A stretch of DNA of 64,000 bases from Sorghum bicolor (Eukaryota > Streptophyta > Magnoliopsida > Poales > Poaceae): the NCBI RefSeq assembly GCF_000003195.3, contig NC_012873.2, positions 15,923,202-15,987,201 on the forward strand. The letters are read 5' to 3'. Shown here in pieces: positions 12,401 to 23,680 of this stretch (position 1 is the first letter of the stretch; each line of letters opens with the position of its first letter). Made by a program: the position numbers and the translations under genes. The notes beneath the pieces are model-generated. The model saw only the letters and a program-made list of their open reading frames with translations, was not told where the DNA came from and ran no database searches.

Positions 12401-13685
12401 TTTCGACCTTCAATCCTCATGGAGACTTTCAATTTTGTGCTCTAACCGTTCGATCCTTGGTTCGCAGGATATGAAAGAGACCTCCCGCATCAAGTCTAGT
12501 TTCATTCATGCCACGAGAGGTGGCTGGGAGCAGCTCCCCCTCCTTAAGGATCAACTCCTCGAGTCGCAGGAGAAGCTCCTTCAGACCTACAAAGACCTCA
12601 TAGCGCTCGGGGAGGAGAAGAAAGCGAGTGAGGCTGCCTTGGTTGAGGCTCGAGAGGCCTCAAGGAGGGCGGAGGAGGAGACGATGATGCTGCGGGAGCG
12701 GGCTCTTACGGTCGAGGAGGCCGCGTCCAAAGCCCGGGAGGAGGCCCTGTCCTACAAGGGCGTCATTGCAGACCTGGACAAGGAGAAGGGCCTTCTCAAG
12801 ACCGACCTGGACTCCCTCCGCGACTCCTTCTAGAAGATGAAGGTGGCCTACGTGGACAGTGAGGTCGCCAGGGGTGCCGCCGAGGACGTAAAGAAGAAAG
12901 CCCTCGAAGACCTCGAGGCGGAGCGGGCTCGATCCCGCAGTCTCTCTGACGACGTCGAGCGTCTGAAGGGAGAATTGCTGGAGAAGAGTGGAGCCATTGC
13001 TCAGGCTGGCAAGGTGATCGAAGATCTCTGCGTTGCCAATACTGAGCTGGCGCGCTCCAACAGAGAGATCGAGCGTGCCAACACCAGATTGGTCGGCTAG
13101 AACACGGCCCTGGAGGAGAGCATCAGAGGTATGTTTCCTTTGTCGAATTTCTTTTTCGAGGTGTGCTTGAGTTTTTCCTAAAGCTTCCTTGTATTGGCAT
13201 TTACAGGGCTCAAGGACGAACTCCTGGCCGCCCAAGCCGAGGCCTGTAATGCTAAGGCCCAGCTCGAGGCGGAGGTCGCTCTGAACTGTCGCGTGCGGAC
13301 GGCGATAAGCGACCTCTCGGCCTCGTGGGAGGTCGAGCCTATGGACGAGTCAAGGGAGGGAGCTCGAGGCGACGCATTGGTCGACCAGCTGTGCTACTTG
13401 GGCGCGACGCTGAGAGACCGAGTGCGGGATGCCCTCCACATCGGGGTGAAGCGGGCGATGGCAGTTGTCTGCTCGGGCTTCTCCTATGACATGGAGGTGG
13501 TGTCCCACGGCTTCGTCACCGACATCTCCAAGACCGACGCGGAGAACGAAGATAGGCTCCACGCCTTGATCGACGACGCGGAGGCTCCTGGAGAGAGGCA
13601 GGCCAAGCTTTTTGAGCCTGAGGTGCTTCCTCCTGAAGCCGGCTCGGGCGGAGGTGAGGGTGGTGAGGATCGTACCGCGGACTGA
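9402..13685 (+). pseudogene. gypsy-2 antisense accessory gene (six exons, four TAGs)
   Basis: Exons 9402-10334, 10404-11050, 11136-11212, 11316-12391, 12468-13128 and 13207-13685 have GT-AG introns, and all phases close. The first about 280 residues match the putative gypsy-type transposon domain (PF04195): HGLGAPPSRFMRALYFHYG, LQHFSPNAITVAAVYAAVCEGY, HWELWLHLYRGE. A lysine/glutamate-rich segment, a proline/arginine-rich stretch, a polyglutamine tract, a WCPDRIRIRASHDPSEPN block and a coiled coil follow. In-frame TAG at 11624, 11630, 12831 and 13098 break it. Chosen start: first ATG after the leader. It is tail to tail with pol. Function is unknown. Confidence 0.75.
11668..11720 (+). repeat. 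CAG/CAA trinucleotide tract (polyglutamine)
   Basis: An uneven CAG-rich microsatellite lies inside exon 4 of the gypsy-2 antisense gene. It encodes glutamines broken by one histidine, and leucines on the opposite strand. Confidence 0.9.
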
Positions 13686-14146
13686 GGCCTGCGAGCCTGC
13701 TCAGGGCGCCTGGGGCCCCTTGTATGATACTTTATTAATTCTGCTGTTAGGTGATACAGTATCTTTTTGTGATTGTTAAATGCTTATTTGTCTTTCCGCT
13801 CGAGGTTCTTTTGTTTCTCTTTGTTCCTACGCTTTTATCCCTTGCTCGATTTTTCGTCAAAAACAACCTCGATCACCTCAAGGGTGAACCGTGCTAGGTT
13901 TACTAAGTAAGAAAAGAAAATTTCTTGGCTTTTTCGACGCTTGGGGGGGGGTCGTCCCCCTGGTAGCCCCCGAGGGGGTGTTGACTATGATGGGTCATAG
14001 TCGGCATCCCCTTCTAACGTCGAGATTATGACTTGTAAATCTTTTGGCGAAAAAAGAAGTTGCTCGAGGGAAAGACTTTGTTTATTCATTCATTCGTTTA
14101 CAAAGTCTTGGTACAAAATGTACGTAGGAACATAAGTTTAGAACTT
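13686..14146. other. Convergent intergenic region of gypsy-2
   Basis: 460 bases between the antisense gene stop and the pol stop. It contains the third copy of the polypurine word (13963-13974) next to a G-run/C-run pair, GGGGGGGGTCGTCCCCC, and AT-rich flanks that may hold both 3' ends. No ORF. Confidence 0.55.
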
Positions 14147-17100
14147 CTAGGGGTAGAATCGACGTAGCTGTTCGATGTTCCATGCGTTGGTGAAGACTGC
14201 CCCCTTCTCGTCCGCCAACTTGTACGTTCCCGACTTCAGGACCTCGGCCACCACATACGGGCCTTCCCAAGGTGGAGTCAGCTTGTGGCGTCCTTGATTG
14301 CTTTGCCGGCGTCGTAGGACAAGGTCGCCCACGTTGAGGTCCCTCTTGCGCACGTGCTTGTCGTGGTAGAGTCGAAGTTTCTGCTGATATCTGGCGGAGT
14401 TGAGGAGGGCCATGTCTTGAGCCTCCTCGAGTTGGTCGACCGCGTTTTCTTGAGTCTCCTTATTGGATTGCTCATTGTATGCCTTGAGTCGAGGTGACCC
14501 ATACTCGAGGTCTGTGGGGAGGACAGCCTCGGAGCCATAGACCATGAAGAATGGGGTGTACTTTGTGGCCCTGCTTGGTGTTGTCCTTAGACTCCATAGG
14601 ACTGAGGAAAGCTCCTCGACCCATTTCTTGCCGAATTTCTTCAAACGATTGTAGATTCTTGGCTTGAGTCCTTGCAAAATCATGCCGTTGGCACGCTCGA
14701 CCTGGCCGTTAGTTCGAGGGTGGGCTACTGCAGACCAGTTCACACGGATGTGATGCTGATCGCAGAAGTCCAAGAACTTTTTGCCGGTGAACTGAGTGCC
14801 GTTGTCGGTGATGATGATGTTGGGAATCCCGAATCGATGGATTATGTCGGTGAAGAAAAGGACGGCCTGCTCGGAGTGGATGTTGGTGATGGGTCGAGCC
14901 TCGATCCATTTGGAGAATTTGTCAATGGCCACCAGCAAGTGGGTGTACCCTCCTTTCGCCTTTTGTAAAGGTCCTACTAAATCGAGCCCCCACACCGCAA
15001 ACGGCCAGGTGATGGGGATCATCTGAAGAGCGTGGGCGGGCAGGTGCGTCTGCTTGGCGTAGAACTGGCACCCGTGACACGAGCGTACGAGCTCGATGGC
15101 ATCTGCCACGGCCGTCGGCCAGTAGAAACCTTGTCGAAAAGCGTTTACTACGAGGGTCCGTGGAGCAGCATGGTGGCCGCAAGCCCCCGAGTGTAGGTCC
15201 TCGAGGAGTTTTCGACCTTCTTCCACGGTGATGCAACGCTGTAAGACCCCCGTCGGGCTTCGTCGATATAGCTCATTGTCTTCGCCATAGATCACGTATG
15301 ACTTGGCCCGTCGAGCGATACGACAGGCCTCTGACCGATCTTCTGGCAGTTCGCCGCGGATTAGGCAGTCGAGGTATGGCGTGCGCCAGTCGAATGGTCG
15401 ACCAGGCTGCCGTTCTACCTCCATCACTTCAGCCGCCATCAAGAGTGTGTCGACGGTGTTGGTTGGCTGGGCAGGAGCTGCGTCGATGCCAGCCCCCGAG
15501 CCTAAGTCAACGGATGGCTCGTGGAGATCTCTCGAGAACGCGTCAGGCGGCACCGTGCCTCGAGTTGATGCGATCTTGGCGAGTTCGTCGGCTGCCTCAT
15601 TGTAGCGTCGGGCGACATGGACAAGCTCGAGACCATGGAATTTGTCCTCGAGTCGACGGACTTCTTTGCAGTACGCCTCCATTTTCGGGTCGTGGCAGCT
15701 CGAGGTTTTCATTACTTGGTCGATGACGAGTTGGGAGTCACCTCGGACGTCGAGGCGTCGTACTCCTAACTCGATGGCAATCTTGAGACCATTGACGAGG
15801 GCCTCGTATTCTGTGACATTGTTAGACGCGGCAAAATGGATCCTGATTATATACCTCATGTGGACGCCCAAGGGTGAGATGAACAGCAGGCCGGCCCCGG
15901 CCCCTGTTTTCATGAGTGACCCATCAAAATACATCGTCCACAGCTCCGCCTGGACCTGAGTTGGGGGAAGCTGGGAGTCTGTCCATTCCGCGACGAAGTC
16001 TACCAGGGCCTGCGATTTGATGGCCTTGCGAGGCGCGTAAGTGAGAGTCTCACTCATGAGCTCGACCGACCATTTTGCTATTCTTCCCGTGGCCTCTTTG
16101 CTCTGGATTATTTCACCTAAGGGGAAAGACGAGACCACCGTGATGGGGTGGCCAAGAAAGTAGTGTCGCAGCTTACGGCGGGCAAGGATGATGGCATAGA
16201 TCAGCTTCTGGATTTGGGGATAACGTGCCTTGGTCTCCGAAAGCACCTCGCTGACGAAGTAGACTGGCCTCTGGACTGGTAGCGCATGTCCCTCCTCCTG
16301 CCTTTCGACCACCACCGCTGCGCTGACGACCTGGGTCGTCGACGCAACGTAGAGGAGCAGCGGTTCTGCAGGTTGAGGTGGGACCAGGACTGGTGCTGAG
16401 GTCAGCGTCTTCTTCAGCTTTTCGAGCGCTACCTCGGCCTCGGGGGTCCAAGAAAAACGCTCGACCTTCTTCAGAAGTCGATACAATGGTAACGCCTTTT
16501 CTCCTAGTCTCGAGATGAAACGGCTTAGAGCCGCCAGGCATCCCGTGACTCTCTGCACACCCTTGATGTCCCGGATCGGCCCCATTCTCGTGATGGCCGA
16601 GACTTTCTCGGGGTTGGCCTCGATGCCACGCTGCGAAACAATGTAGCCCAGGAGCATGCCTCGAGGCACGCCGAAAACGCACTTCTCGGGATTGAGCTTG
16701 ATCTGGTTGGCGCGTAAACAGCTAAAAGCGATCTCGAGGTCCTGGATCAGGTCCCCTCGCCGCTTTGACTTGACGACAATGTCGTCGACATAGGCCTCGA
16801 CTGTCGACCCTATGTGTTCACCAAAAACGTGGAGCATGCAACGTTGGTATGTAGCTCCCGCGTTTCGAAGCCCAAATGGCATGGTCACATAGCAATACAT
16901 CCCAAAAGGCGTGATGAAAGAGGTCGCGAGCTGGTCGGACTCCTTCATTTTTATTTGATGGTAACCAGAATATGCATCAAGGAAAGAAAGGGTTTCACAT
17001 CCTGCAGTAGAATCGACAATCTGATCAATACGTGGTAATGGAAAAGGAACTTTCGGACATGCTTTATTTAGACTTGTATAATCGACACACATCCTCATTT

Positions 17101-17374
17101 TCCCATTCTTTTTCTTAACTAATACAGGATTTGCTAACCAGTCGGGATGATGAACCTCCTTGATGAATCCGGCCGTCAAAAGCTTGTGGACCACCTCGCC
17201 AATGATCTTGCGCTTCTCCTCGTCGAATCGGCGCAACCGTTGCTTCACTGGCTTGGAACCGGCTCGAATCTCCAAGGAGTGCTCGGCGACTTCCCTCGGT
17301 ATGCTCGGCACGTCCGAGGGACTCCATGCAAACATGTCGGCGTTTGCACGGAGAAATTCGACGAGCACAGCTTC
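14147..17374 (-). pseudogene. pol: gypsy-2 pol: RT, RNase H, aRNase H, integrase
   Basis: About 1070 codons in the same frame as gag, opened by a TAG at 17375. RT: MRMCVDYTSLNKACPKVPFPLP and VEAYVDDIVVKS (YVDD). A connection/RNase H region (LLLYVASTTQVVSAAVV) is followed by a second RNase H-like domain typical of Tat elements (WTMYFDGSLMKTGAGAG, NVTEYEALVNGL, GDSQLVIDQV). Integrase: CGHHAAPRTLVVNAFRQGFYW with CHGCQ, WGLDLVGPL, IITDNGTQF, TNGQVERANGMIL. A GPY/F-like C-terminus (PPWEGPYVVAEV) ends the protein. The frame itself is uninterrupted; the block is the stop upstream. Confidence 0.9.
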
Positions 17375-20300
17375 CTATTTGGGGTCAAGATCGGCGCTGA
17401 TCGTCAGCACCTTGCCGTCGGAGCTGTTGGGGTCGAGTGGAATCTTCTTGGTTCCTTCTGCCGCCTCGAAGCTGCCCGCGTGGCGCTTGGGCTTTGGAGC
17501 CTCAGCGGCCAGGGCTTCGAGCTTTGCGACGTGCTCGGTGGAGTTTTCGACCGCCTCCCCATACTCGACGCACTCGACGTCACACTCGTACGCGTGCTCG
17601 AAGGAGGAGCTGACGGTGATGACGCCTTTGGGACCAGGCATCTTCAGCTTCAAGTAGGTGTAGTTGGGTATAGCCATGAACTTGGCGTAGCCCGGGCGTC
17701 CGATGATGGCGTGGTACGTGCCTCGGAATCCAACCACTTCAAAGGTGAGGGTCTCCTTCCTGAAGTTGGCCGCTGTGCCAAATCAGACCGGTAAGTCGAT
17801 TCGACCTACTGGTTGCGCCTTTTTCCCTGGCACGACGCCATGAAAACCGCCGGCGCTTGGTTGGAGCTTCCCTCTATCTATGCCGAGGAGGTCGATGGTC
17901 TTGAGGTAGATGATGTTGAGGCTGCTGCCACCATCCATCAGCACTTTTGAGAGCCGTGTGTTGACGATGATCGGGTCGACGACGAGCGGGTAGACCCCTA
18001 GGGCGACTACCTTGTCGGGGTGGTCCTCTCGATCGAAAGTGATGGGAGTGCTTGACCAGCTGAGGTACTGGGGCATCACCATTCTTGCCGCGAAGACCTC
18101 GCGACGCTCCTTCTTGCACTGCCTCGTGGTTAACTGGGTCGAGGGTCTGCCGTAGATCATGTAGCAGTCGTGGACGGTGGGGAAGCCGTCGTCGTCTTTG
18201 TTGTCCTCCTTGTTGCCGCCCTTCTCTTTCTTGGAGTCGTCACGCGCATCCTTCTTGAACCCTAGACCGTCGAAGTGCTTTTTCAGCATACGACAGTCCT
18301 TGAGCTTGTGGTTGGCGCCTCCCTTATGGTAAGGGCACAACTCTTCTAGCATCTTGTCGAAGACGCCTCCCTCCGGAGGGCCTCGAGGCTTCTTTCGTTC
18401 CATGGCGGCGACAAGGTTGTCGTCGGAATCCTCCCGCTGGAACTGCCGTGCTTTCTGCTTCTTTTTATTCTTCTTGAGGCCCCGACTGGGGGTTCCATCT
18501 TCATCGGCAGACCGCTTGCCTTTCCCCCCTTCAAAGCTGAAGAAGGCGCCGACTGCCTCCTCCCCTGCCGCGTAGTTTGCCACTACATCCATCAACTCAT
18601 CGACGGTCTGAGGGCGATTTCGGCCCAGTTCCCGCACTAAGTCTCGACTGGTGGTACCAGAGACAAAAGCCAGGATGACGTCATGGTCGGGGATGTGCGG
18701 CAGCTCAGTGCGCTGCTTCGAGAAGCGTCGAGCATACTCCCAAAGAGTTTCTCCTGACTTCTGTTTGCACTTGCTGAGGTCCCACGAGTTCCCGGGCCGT
18801 ATGTAGGTCCCTTTGAAATTACCCTCGAAAACCCTGACCAGATCAACCCAGTTGTGGATCTGATTAGCGGGAAGTTCCTCGAGCCATCGACGAGCGGTGT
18901 CGGAGAGGAATAGCGGTAGCTGCCGGATGATGGCTCGATCATCCCCTCGAGCTCCCCCCAACTGACAGGCCAACCTAAAATCAGCTAACCACAATTCTGG
19001 TTTGGTTTCGCCGTTGTATTTCGCGATGCTGGTCGGGGGTCGGAACGGACTGGGCAGGGGCGTGCTGCGGATCGCCCTACTGAACACTTGTGGGCCCGGT
19101 GGCTCGGGTGCCACCCGATCTTCGTCGCTGTCGTACCTCCCACCGCGATGCGCGCTGTAACCGCGTTCTTCCGCGTCTCCGTGCTGGCGGCGTCGATTCT
19201 CTTCGATGTCATGCCGCGCGTCGTGTCGACGCTGATTGTCGATGGGGAGAACGAGAGTGGTCTTTCTGCCTCGAGGTGGAGGTTGTTGATGGACTGACAC
19301 CTCCTTTTCATTTTGAGGCTGTTCGTCGCGCTTTTCAGTGGCAGCTCCTCGTCGTCGAGAAGCTGAGCTTTCGGCTTGTTGAACTGCCGCCACCTGGAGC
19401 AGGGTCTGTACCTCGTCTCGAATGCGTCAAGCCTGGGAGTTCGATGGCTCTGGCATGTTGCGCAGCAGCATCGTCGCCGCCACTACGTTTTGGCCTGCTC
19501 GAGGGAAGCGGCTGACGGGCTGCTCTGGCTCTACTTCTCCGACGATTTGTCGATGCACCTCTCGAGCACGCCTGCGAACACTTCCGCCCGGCGGATATGG
19601 CAAGTCTTGCTCAAGAATTTGCTCAAGCAGGACGAGGCGCTCTCGGTCTTCGTCAAGCTTCATCTTGAGCTCTCGCAGCTGCGCTAGCTGTGCAGCCTTG
19701 TCTTCTTGTGGAGGGGGGTCGACCTGCCCGTCGTTCCCAGGCGTCCTGGGGTCTTCTCGTGCCGTGGGGGCCCGACCGCCCGCAGCAGCATCTCGCGTCT
19801 CGTCGGTAGTTTCTACCGCTCCGTCGATGTGATAGCATTCCCTTGTAGGGTTGTAGCTATCGGTTTCGGAGTCGGAGTCCGGTTCGGCGGCGTAGAAACA
19901 TCCACGTCCCTCCTCCAGCAGCCGCTGCCTGAGTGAGGTGATCGTGTATCGTCCGGGGCCTACACGACGGAGGCCTCGTACCCGAGAAAGATCCGGCAGC
20001 TCGGACGCCGGTCGCTGCGCTTCAGTGTCATGTGGGAGGACCATTGGTCTTTCCACGTACGTCTGGGCGTTTGGGCATATCGCCCTGGCGAGCGACGCCG
20101 CGGCGTTGTCCAATCCGAATGGCAGTGCCCTTCTTGGAGTGAACAACCCGTGTGGAAGCAGCCTAGCAGCGGTGGGGGAGAGCGCGTGGGACGCGTCCGC
20201 TCTCGTTGTTGTGCGGTGTTGAGCCGTCGCGCTCGTTGCTTCGACACATGGAGCTGCCGACTTGTGGCCCGCTTCTTGCTTCGCACGAGTTGTTGGTCGT

Positions 20301-20455
20301 GATGAAGCAGAGGGGCTGCGGTGGTGCTGTCCATGCCTCTTCTTAGGCGGGGAGGCATGGTGGTGAGGGCGTCTCGGGGCCCTCAACCGTGCTGGCGCAA
20401 CGCGGGCTCCTCCTGGTCCTCTGACTGAGAGCAAGATCATGTCGTAGCCAGAGCC
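17375..20455 (-). pseudogene. gag: gypsy-2 gag-protease, main part (three stops)
   Basis: Continues from the start exon at 24217 across the 2b insertion and shares one frame with pol. A basic, histidine-rich N-terminus precedes the gag domain (TRRWLEELPANQIHNWVDLVRVFE, EYARRFSKQRTELPHIPD). A knuckle-like LCPYHKGGANHKLKDC lies near 18310, and the aspartic protease has VLMDGGSSLNIIY (near 17930) and AIIGRPGYAKF. Stops: TGA 19427 (arginine CGA plausible), TGA 17783 (tryptophan position) and TAG 17375 (glutamine plausible). Apart from those the reading frame is continuous into integrase, roughly 2100 codons. Confidence 0.85.
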
Positions 20456-20915
20456 TGTGGGGGTATAAACCCCTATACCCTTACGGCTAGACTTCGGCCA
20501 GGAAGCTTGGCCCATTACGAGACGAGTTCAAGGCTTGATCCGACAACCTGGAGTTTCGCGCAAGGAAACAAGATGGGGAGATCAAGCAGGATTCTAGTCG
20601 GTTAGAATAGGAATTGATATCGAATTATCCATGGCAATTGTAACCGACTAGGATTAGTTTCCAGATCTGTAACCCTGCCCTCCAGACTATATAAGGAGAG
20701 GCAAGGGACCCCCCTAGGAGATCATATTCTCTCAACACAAATCAATACAACCAGACGCAGGACGTAGGTATTACGCCAACTCGGCGGCCGAACCTGGATA
20801 AAAAGCTTGTCCGTGTCTTGCGTCACCATCGAGTTCGTAGTTTGTGCACCGTCTACCGATAAACTACTACCGTGGGTATACCCCAAGGTAGACTGCCGAC
20901 CAGCTTTCGTCGACA
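20456..20915 (+). repeat. 2b 5' LTR (460 bp)
   Basis: TGTGGGGGTATAAACCCC...TTTCGTCGACA. TATA box TATATAA at 20688-20694. The first 20 bases hold a GGGGTATAAACCCC-like palindrome. Confidence 0.95.
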
Positions 20916-20916
20916 G

Positions 20917-20934
20917 TGGCGCGCCAGGTAGGGG
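20917..20934 (+). other. 2b primer binding site
   Basis: TGGCGCGCCAGGTAGGGG, one base after the LTR end and identical to the gypsy-2 site. Confidence 0.8.
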
Positions 20935-20963
20935 GTGTGCGTGCAACTTTTCCGGCGAACAAG

Positions 20964-21185
20964 ATGGCCACGATCCCAGCTTCCGCGACCGTGCCTGAAG
21001 GCCTCACGTTCACCGTTGGCCAGATCACGTGGACGACGTGCAGCGGCGGCCTCACGACCATGGTTTCGAAAGAGACCCAGATCCAATCTGAGATCATGCC
21101 GTCTCCGACCACACACGTGGCGGCACCTGCGCCCTCATCTCGACAACTTGCGGTGCATGGGGGTCGCTGGCCACTCGATCAGTAG
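20964..21185 (+). pseudogene. gag: 2b gag remnant (73 codons)
   Basis: ATG at 20964 begins MATIPASATVPEGLTFT. The frame ends at TAG 21183-21185. It keeps only the extreme gag N-terminus, perhaps because packaging signals lie here. Its 3' part overlaps the end of the antisense gene. Confidence 0.5.
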
Positions 21186-22497
21186 CGGCCGGCGCATTAT
21201 CTGGGCGGCTCCGAGGCCGTCGGACTAACGACGGTGCAGCCTCCTCGTCGTCGTCGTCGTCGTCAACGATCCGCACGAGCCGACGACGCTTCGGCGCTTG
21301 GCTGCTCTCCGCCGGTAGATCTGCCGGCAACATCGGTGTCGGCGAGGGATCTGCCGGCAATGGCCTTTTCCCCGCTACCCTCTCCTCGGTGGTCGGGACG
21401 GGGCGGGCTTGTTCCTCCTCACTGCTGGTGTAACGAGTACACCTAGCAGCATCGTCTTCTGGCAGGTCTTCTCCCGCAGGATTCTCCATCCCCGGTGCCA
21501 GTGATACATACACTGTGCACCGGTCGACATCGCCGATCTGCAAAAGCAACAAAGATGAGTCAGCTATAGACGACATACGAATGCTAAAACAAAATACTCT
21601 GCAACATACCTTTGGTGCTGGTCGGCCTAACTTGAAGGCTTGCACCCGATCACTGCCGCGGATGAAGCCTCCGTCCGCAAAGTTGAACAGCTCGTTCAAC
21701 AGCCGTTGTACCTCCGCCTTCTCCAAGATCTCCGGTCGCATCCTGGTCGGGTCCACGCTTCCGGAATACTCGTACGCCGAGTGCACCCTCTTCTGGCAGG
21801 GCATCACCCGACGATAAATGAAGTTGCCGACCACGCCAAGCCCATCCAGGCGCGACCAGTCGATCAGCTTCATCAGATCCGCCACTTGACCGTCGAACTC
21901 CGGGCGGTCGGTCCAGCTTACCCTCTTCTCGGGAATGTACCCCACGTCGCAGAACGTGGAGCTGCCCGGTTCCTCCCTGACGTAGAACCACTTCCTATAC
22001 CATTCGGTCAAGGAAGTGTTCCATGGACAGTGCAGGTAGTGATTCTTCATTCCATCACGAAGGTTGAGGTACACTCCACCTGCAACCTTGGAGCCTCCAA
22101 CTGCTCCCTTCTTCCTCAAGCAAAAAAGGTAACGAAAAAGATCGAAGTGCGGTTCTATGCCAACATAGGCCTCGCACAGATGAATAAACGTGGAAATAAG
22201 GAGAATTGAGTTCGGGTGCAGATTGCAAATCCCGATCTCATAATACAGAAGAAGACCTTGGAGAAAAGGATGAACCGGAACCCCAAAGCCCCTCTTAACG
22301 AAATCTTCGAACACGACGATCTCACCGGCGCGAGGGTCGGGGAAGCTTTCTCCTTCCGGTGCTCTCCAGCCGCCGAGCTCCGAGCTGTGCAGGAGTCCCA
22401 TGTCGATGAGGTCACCGAGGGATTTGGTGGTGCTGCGGGACTTCTTCCACTCCTTGGCCATCAGTTCAGCCCTCTTCTTGGCGTTGCTCTTCGCCAT
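21094..22497 (-). CDS. 2b antisense accessory protein (PF04195-like, 443 residues)
   Basis: ATG at 22497 (MAKSNAKKRAELMAKEWKKS) is preferred over upstream in-frame codons because a TATA box lies 110 bases upstream of it. The intron 21609-21538 (GTATG...TTGCAG, 72 bases) preserves the frame whether or not it is removed. The domain resembles the first domain of the gypsy-2 antisense gene: GFGVPVHPFLQGLLLYYEIG, LHPNSILLISTFIHLCEAYVG, HFDLFRYLFCLR. The C-terminus is basic with a DDDDDDEE stretch and reads over the gag start; the coiled-coil part found in gypsy-2 is absent. The frame is intact. Function unknown. Confidence 0.7.
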   Translation of the reverse strand: MAKSNAKKRAELMAKEWKKSRSTTKSLGDLIDMGLLHSSELGGWRAPEGESFPDPRAGEIVVFEDFVKRGFGVPVHPFLQGLLLYYEIGICNLHPNSILLISTFIHLCEAYVGIEPHFDLFRYLFCLRKKGAVGGSKVAGGVYLNLRDGMKNHYLHCPWNTSLTEWYRKWFYVREEPGSSTFCDVGYIPEKRVSWTDRPEFDGQVADLMKLIDWSRLDGLGVVGNFIYRRVMPCQKRVHSAYEYSGSVDPTRMRPEILEKAEVQRLLNELFNFADGGFIRGSDRVQAFKLGRPAPKVCCRVFCFSIRMSSIADSSLLLLQIGDVDRCTVYVSLAPGMENPAGEDLPEDDAARCTRYTSSEEEQARPVPTTEERVAGKRPLPADPSPTPMLPADLPAESSQAPKRRRLVRIVDDDDDDEEAAPSLVRRPRSRPDNAPAATDRVASDPHAPQVVEMRAQVPPRVWSETA

Positions 22498-22607
22498 TGG
22501 AGGAGAGAAGTGGATTTGGGTTACGAAGATGCAGGTGATTGAAGGAGGCGAAAATGGAAGGCTTGAGGGCAATGGCAGGGTAAGGAGTACAGGCGGAACT
22601 GTCAGGC

Positions 22608-22614
22608 TTTTATA
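22608..22614 (-). promoter_or_regulatory. TATA box of the 2b antisense gene
   Basis: On the minus strand GGGTTATAAAAGCC; the ATG at 22497 lies 111 bases downstream. Confidence 0.6.
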
Positions 22615-22910
22615 ACCCGCAACTCCACCTCTCCCACTTCCCGTATTCTCGGGAAGTGGGCGGGCCATGCGGCGAATGCGGCATTTCGGTTTATAATGAT
22701 TATAGACAATTAATGCGGCGGAGTTTTTGTACCAATTGATGGTTCCCTTTTTCTCAAACCACGCAAAGGGCGGCTGTACAGTTGCCAGGCGCAACTTTTC
22801 ATGCGTCCATCTGACAACCCATCAGGAGGTCTCGTCATGTCAACTTTAACTGAAAAGATCGTTTCAATAAAAAGAAGACAAATATGCCAGAGAGTCAACA
22901 ATCCGGGGAC

Positions 22911-23120
22911 TGCACCGACCACCGAGCACTTGACGCTCGGGGACTGGTCGCCCAGTCTATCAGCTCGGAACTTCAAAGACTGCACCGACCACCGAGCACT
23001 CGACGCTCGGGGACTGATCGCCCAGTCTATCAGCTCGGAACTTCAAAGACTGCACCGACCACCGAGCACTCGATGCTCGGGGACTGGTCGTACAGTATAG
23101 CAACGCAGAATTCTAAGGAG
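22911..23120 (+). repeat. 70-bp tandem repeat in 2b
   Basis: Units start at 22911, 22981 and 23051 with TGCACCGACCACCGAGCACT; the third is partial or diverged. The array lies about 300-500 bases upstream of the antisense TATA box. Confidence 0.9.
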
Positions 23121-23677
23121 CGCACTTGGTGCTTGGGGACTGGTCGTCATACTATTATACACCCGGGGACTGGTCGATTAGTCTATTCAATTGCAGACGG
23201 ACTGGTAAATTCAATTTTTTAGACCTTGCTACAAGGCTCATACTTCGCCTTCCAGCAAGCTCGGGGACTACATCGGTACGATGCATCTGGCGATGCATCT
23301 CAGTTACAGAATTTCTTTGAGGACTTTTATTTTGACCCTGGCACCACGTGCCTACGTCACCTACTACCAGGCTCGGGGACTAAGTGGGCACACTTCACCT
23401 TGCGGTGAATATGCTTGCTTTTTTGATGTTTATACCTTTCAAAAAAGTAAAGTGGGCACACTTCACCAGGAAAGAAATCTTTTTTAATTTAGAGCACCAT
23501 GCATTCTTCGAACAACTCGCTTCTTCGATGTCAATGTTGATCAACTGTCTTTTGAGTTGGTTAAAGAACCGTTGCAACTGTTTGGGTGACTTTCCCACTT
23601 ATTGAAGACGTCAAGTCTCACTGATCGAAGAAGCTCAAGACGGCGTGTTACATCACAATACATGGTGCTCGGGGACT
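22936..23677 (+). repeat. Dispersed CTCGGGGACT words (polypurine-tract copies) in 2b
   Basis: Exact copies at 22936, 23006, 23076, 23260, 23372 and 23668, with variants near 22902, 23136 and 23165. The last copy adjoins the 3' LTR and is the likely polypurine tract. The DNA between them has no supported gene. Confidence 0.8.
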
Positions 23678-23680
23678 AGC

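Noticed and set aside
19427..20515. Reading the gypsy-2 gag start as the ATG at 20515
   Set aside because: That codon lies in the 2b LTR. The true start segment is at 24217, on the other side of the insertion.
22498..22794. Longer start for the 2b antisense protein
   Set aside because: The extra 99 codons lie upstream of or across the TATA box and look like noncoding DNA.
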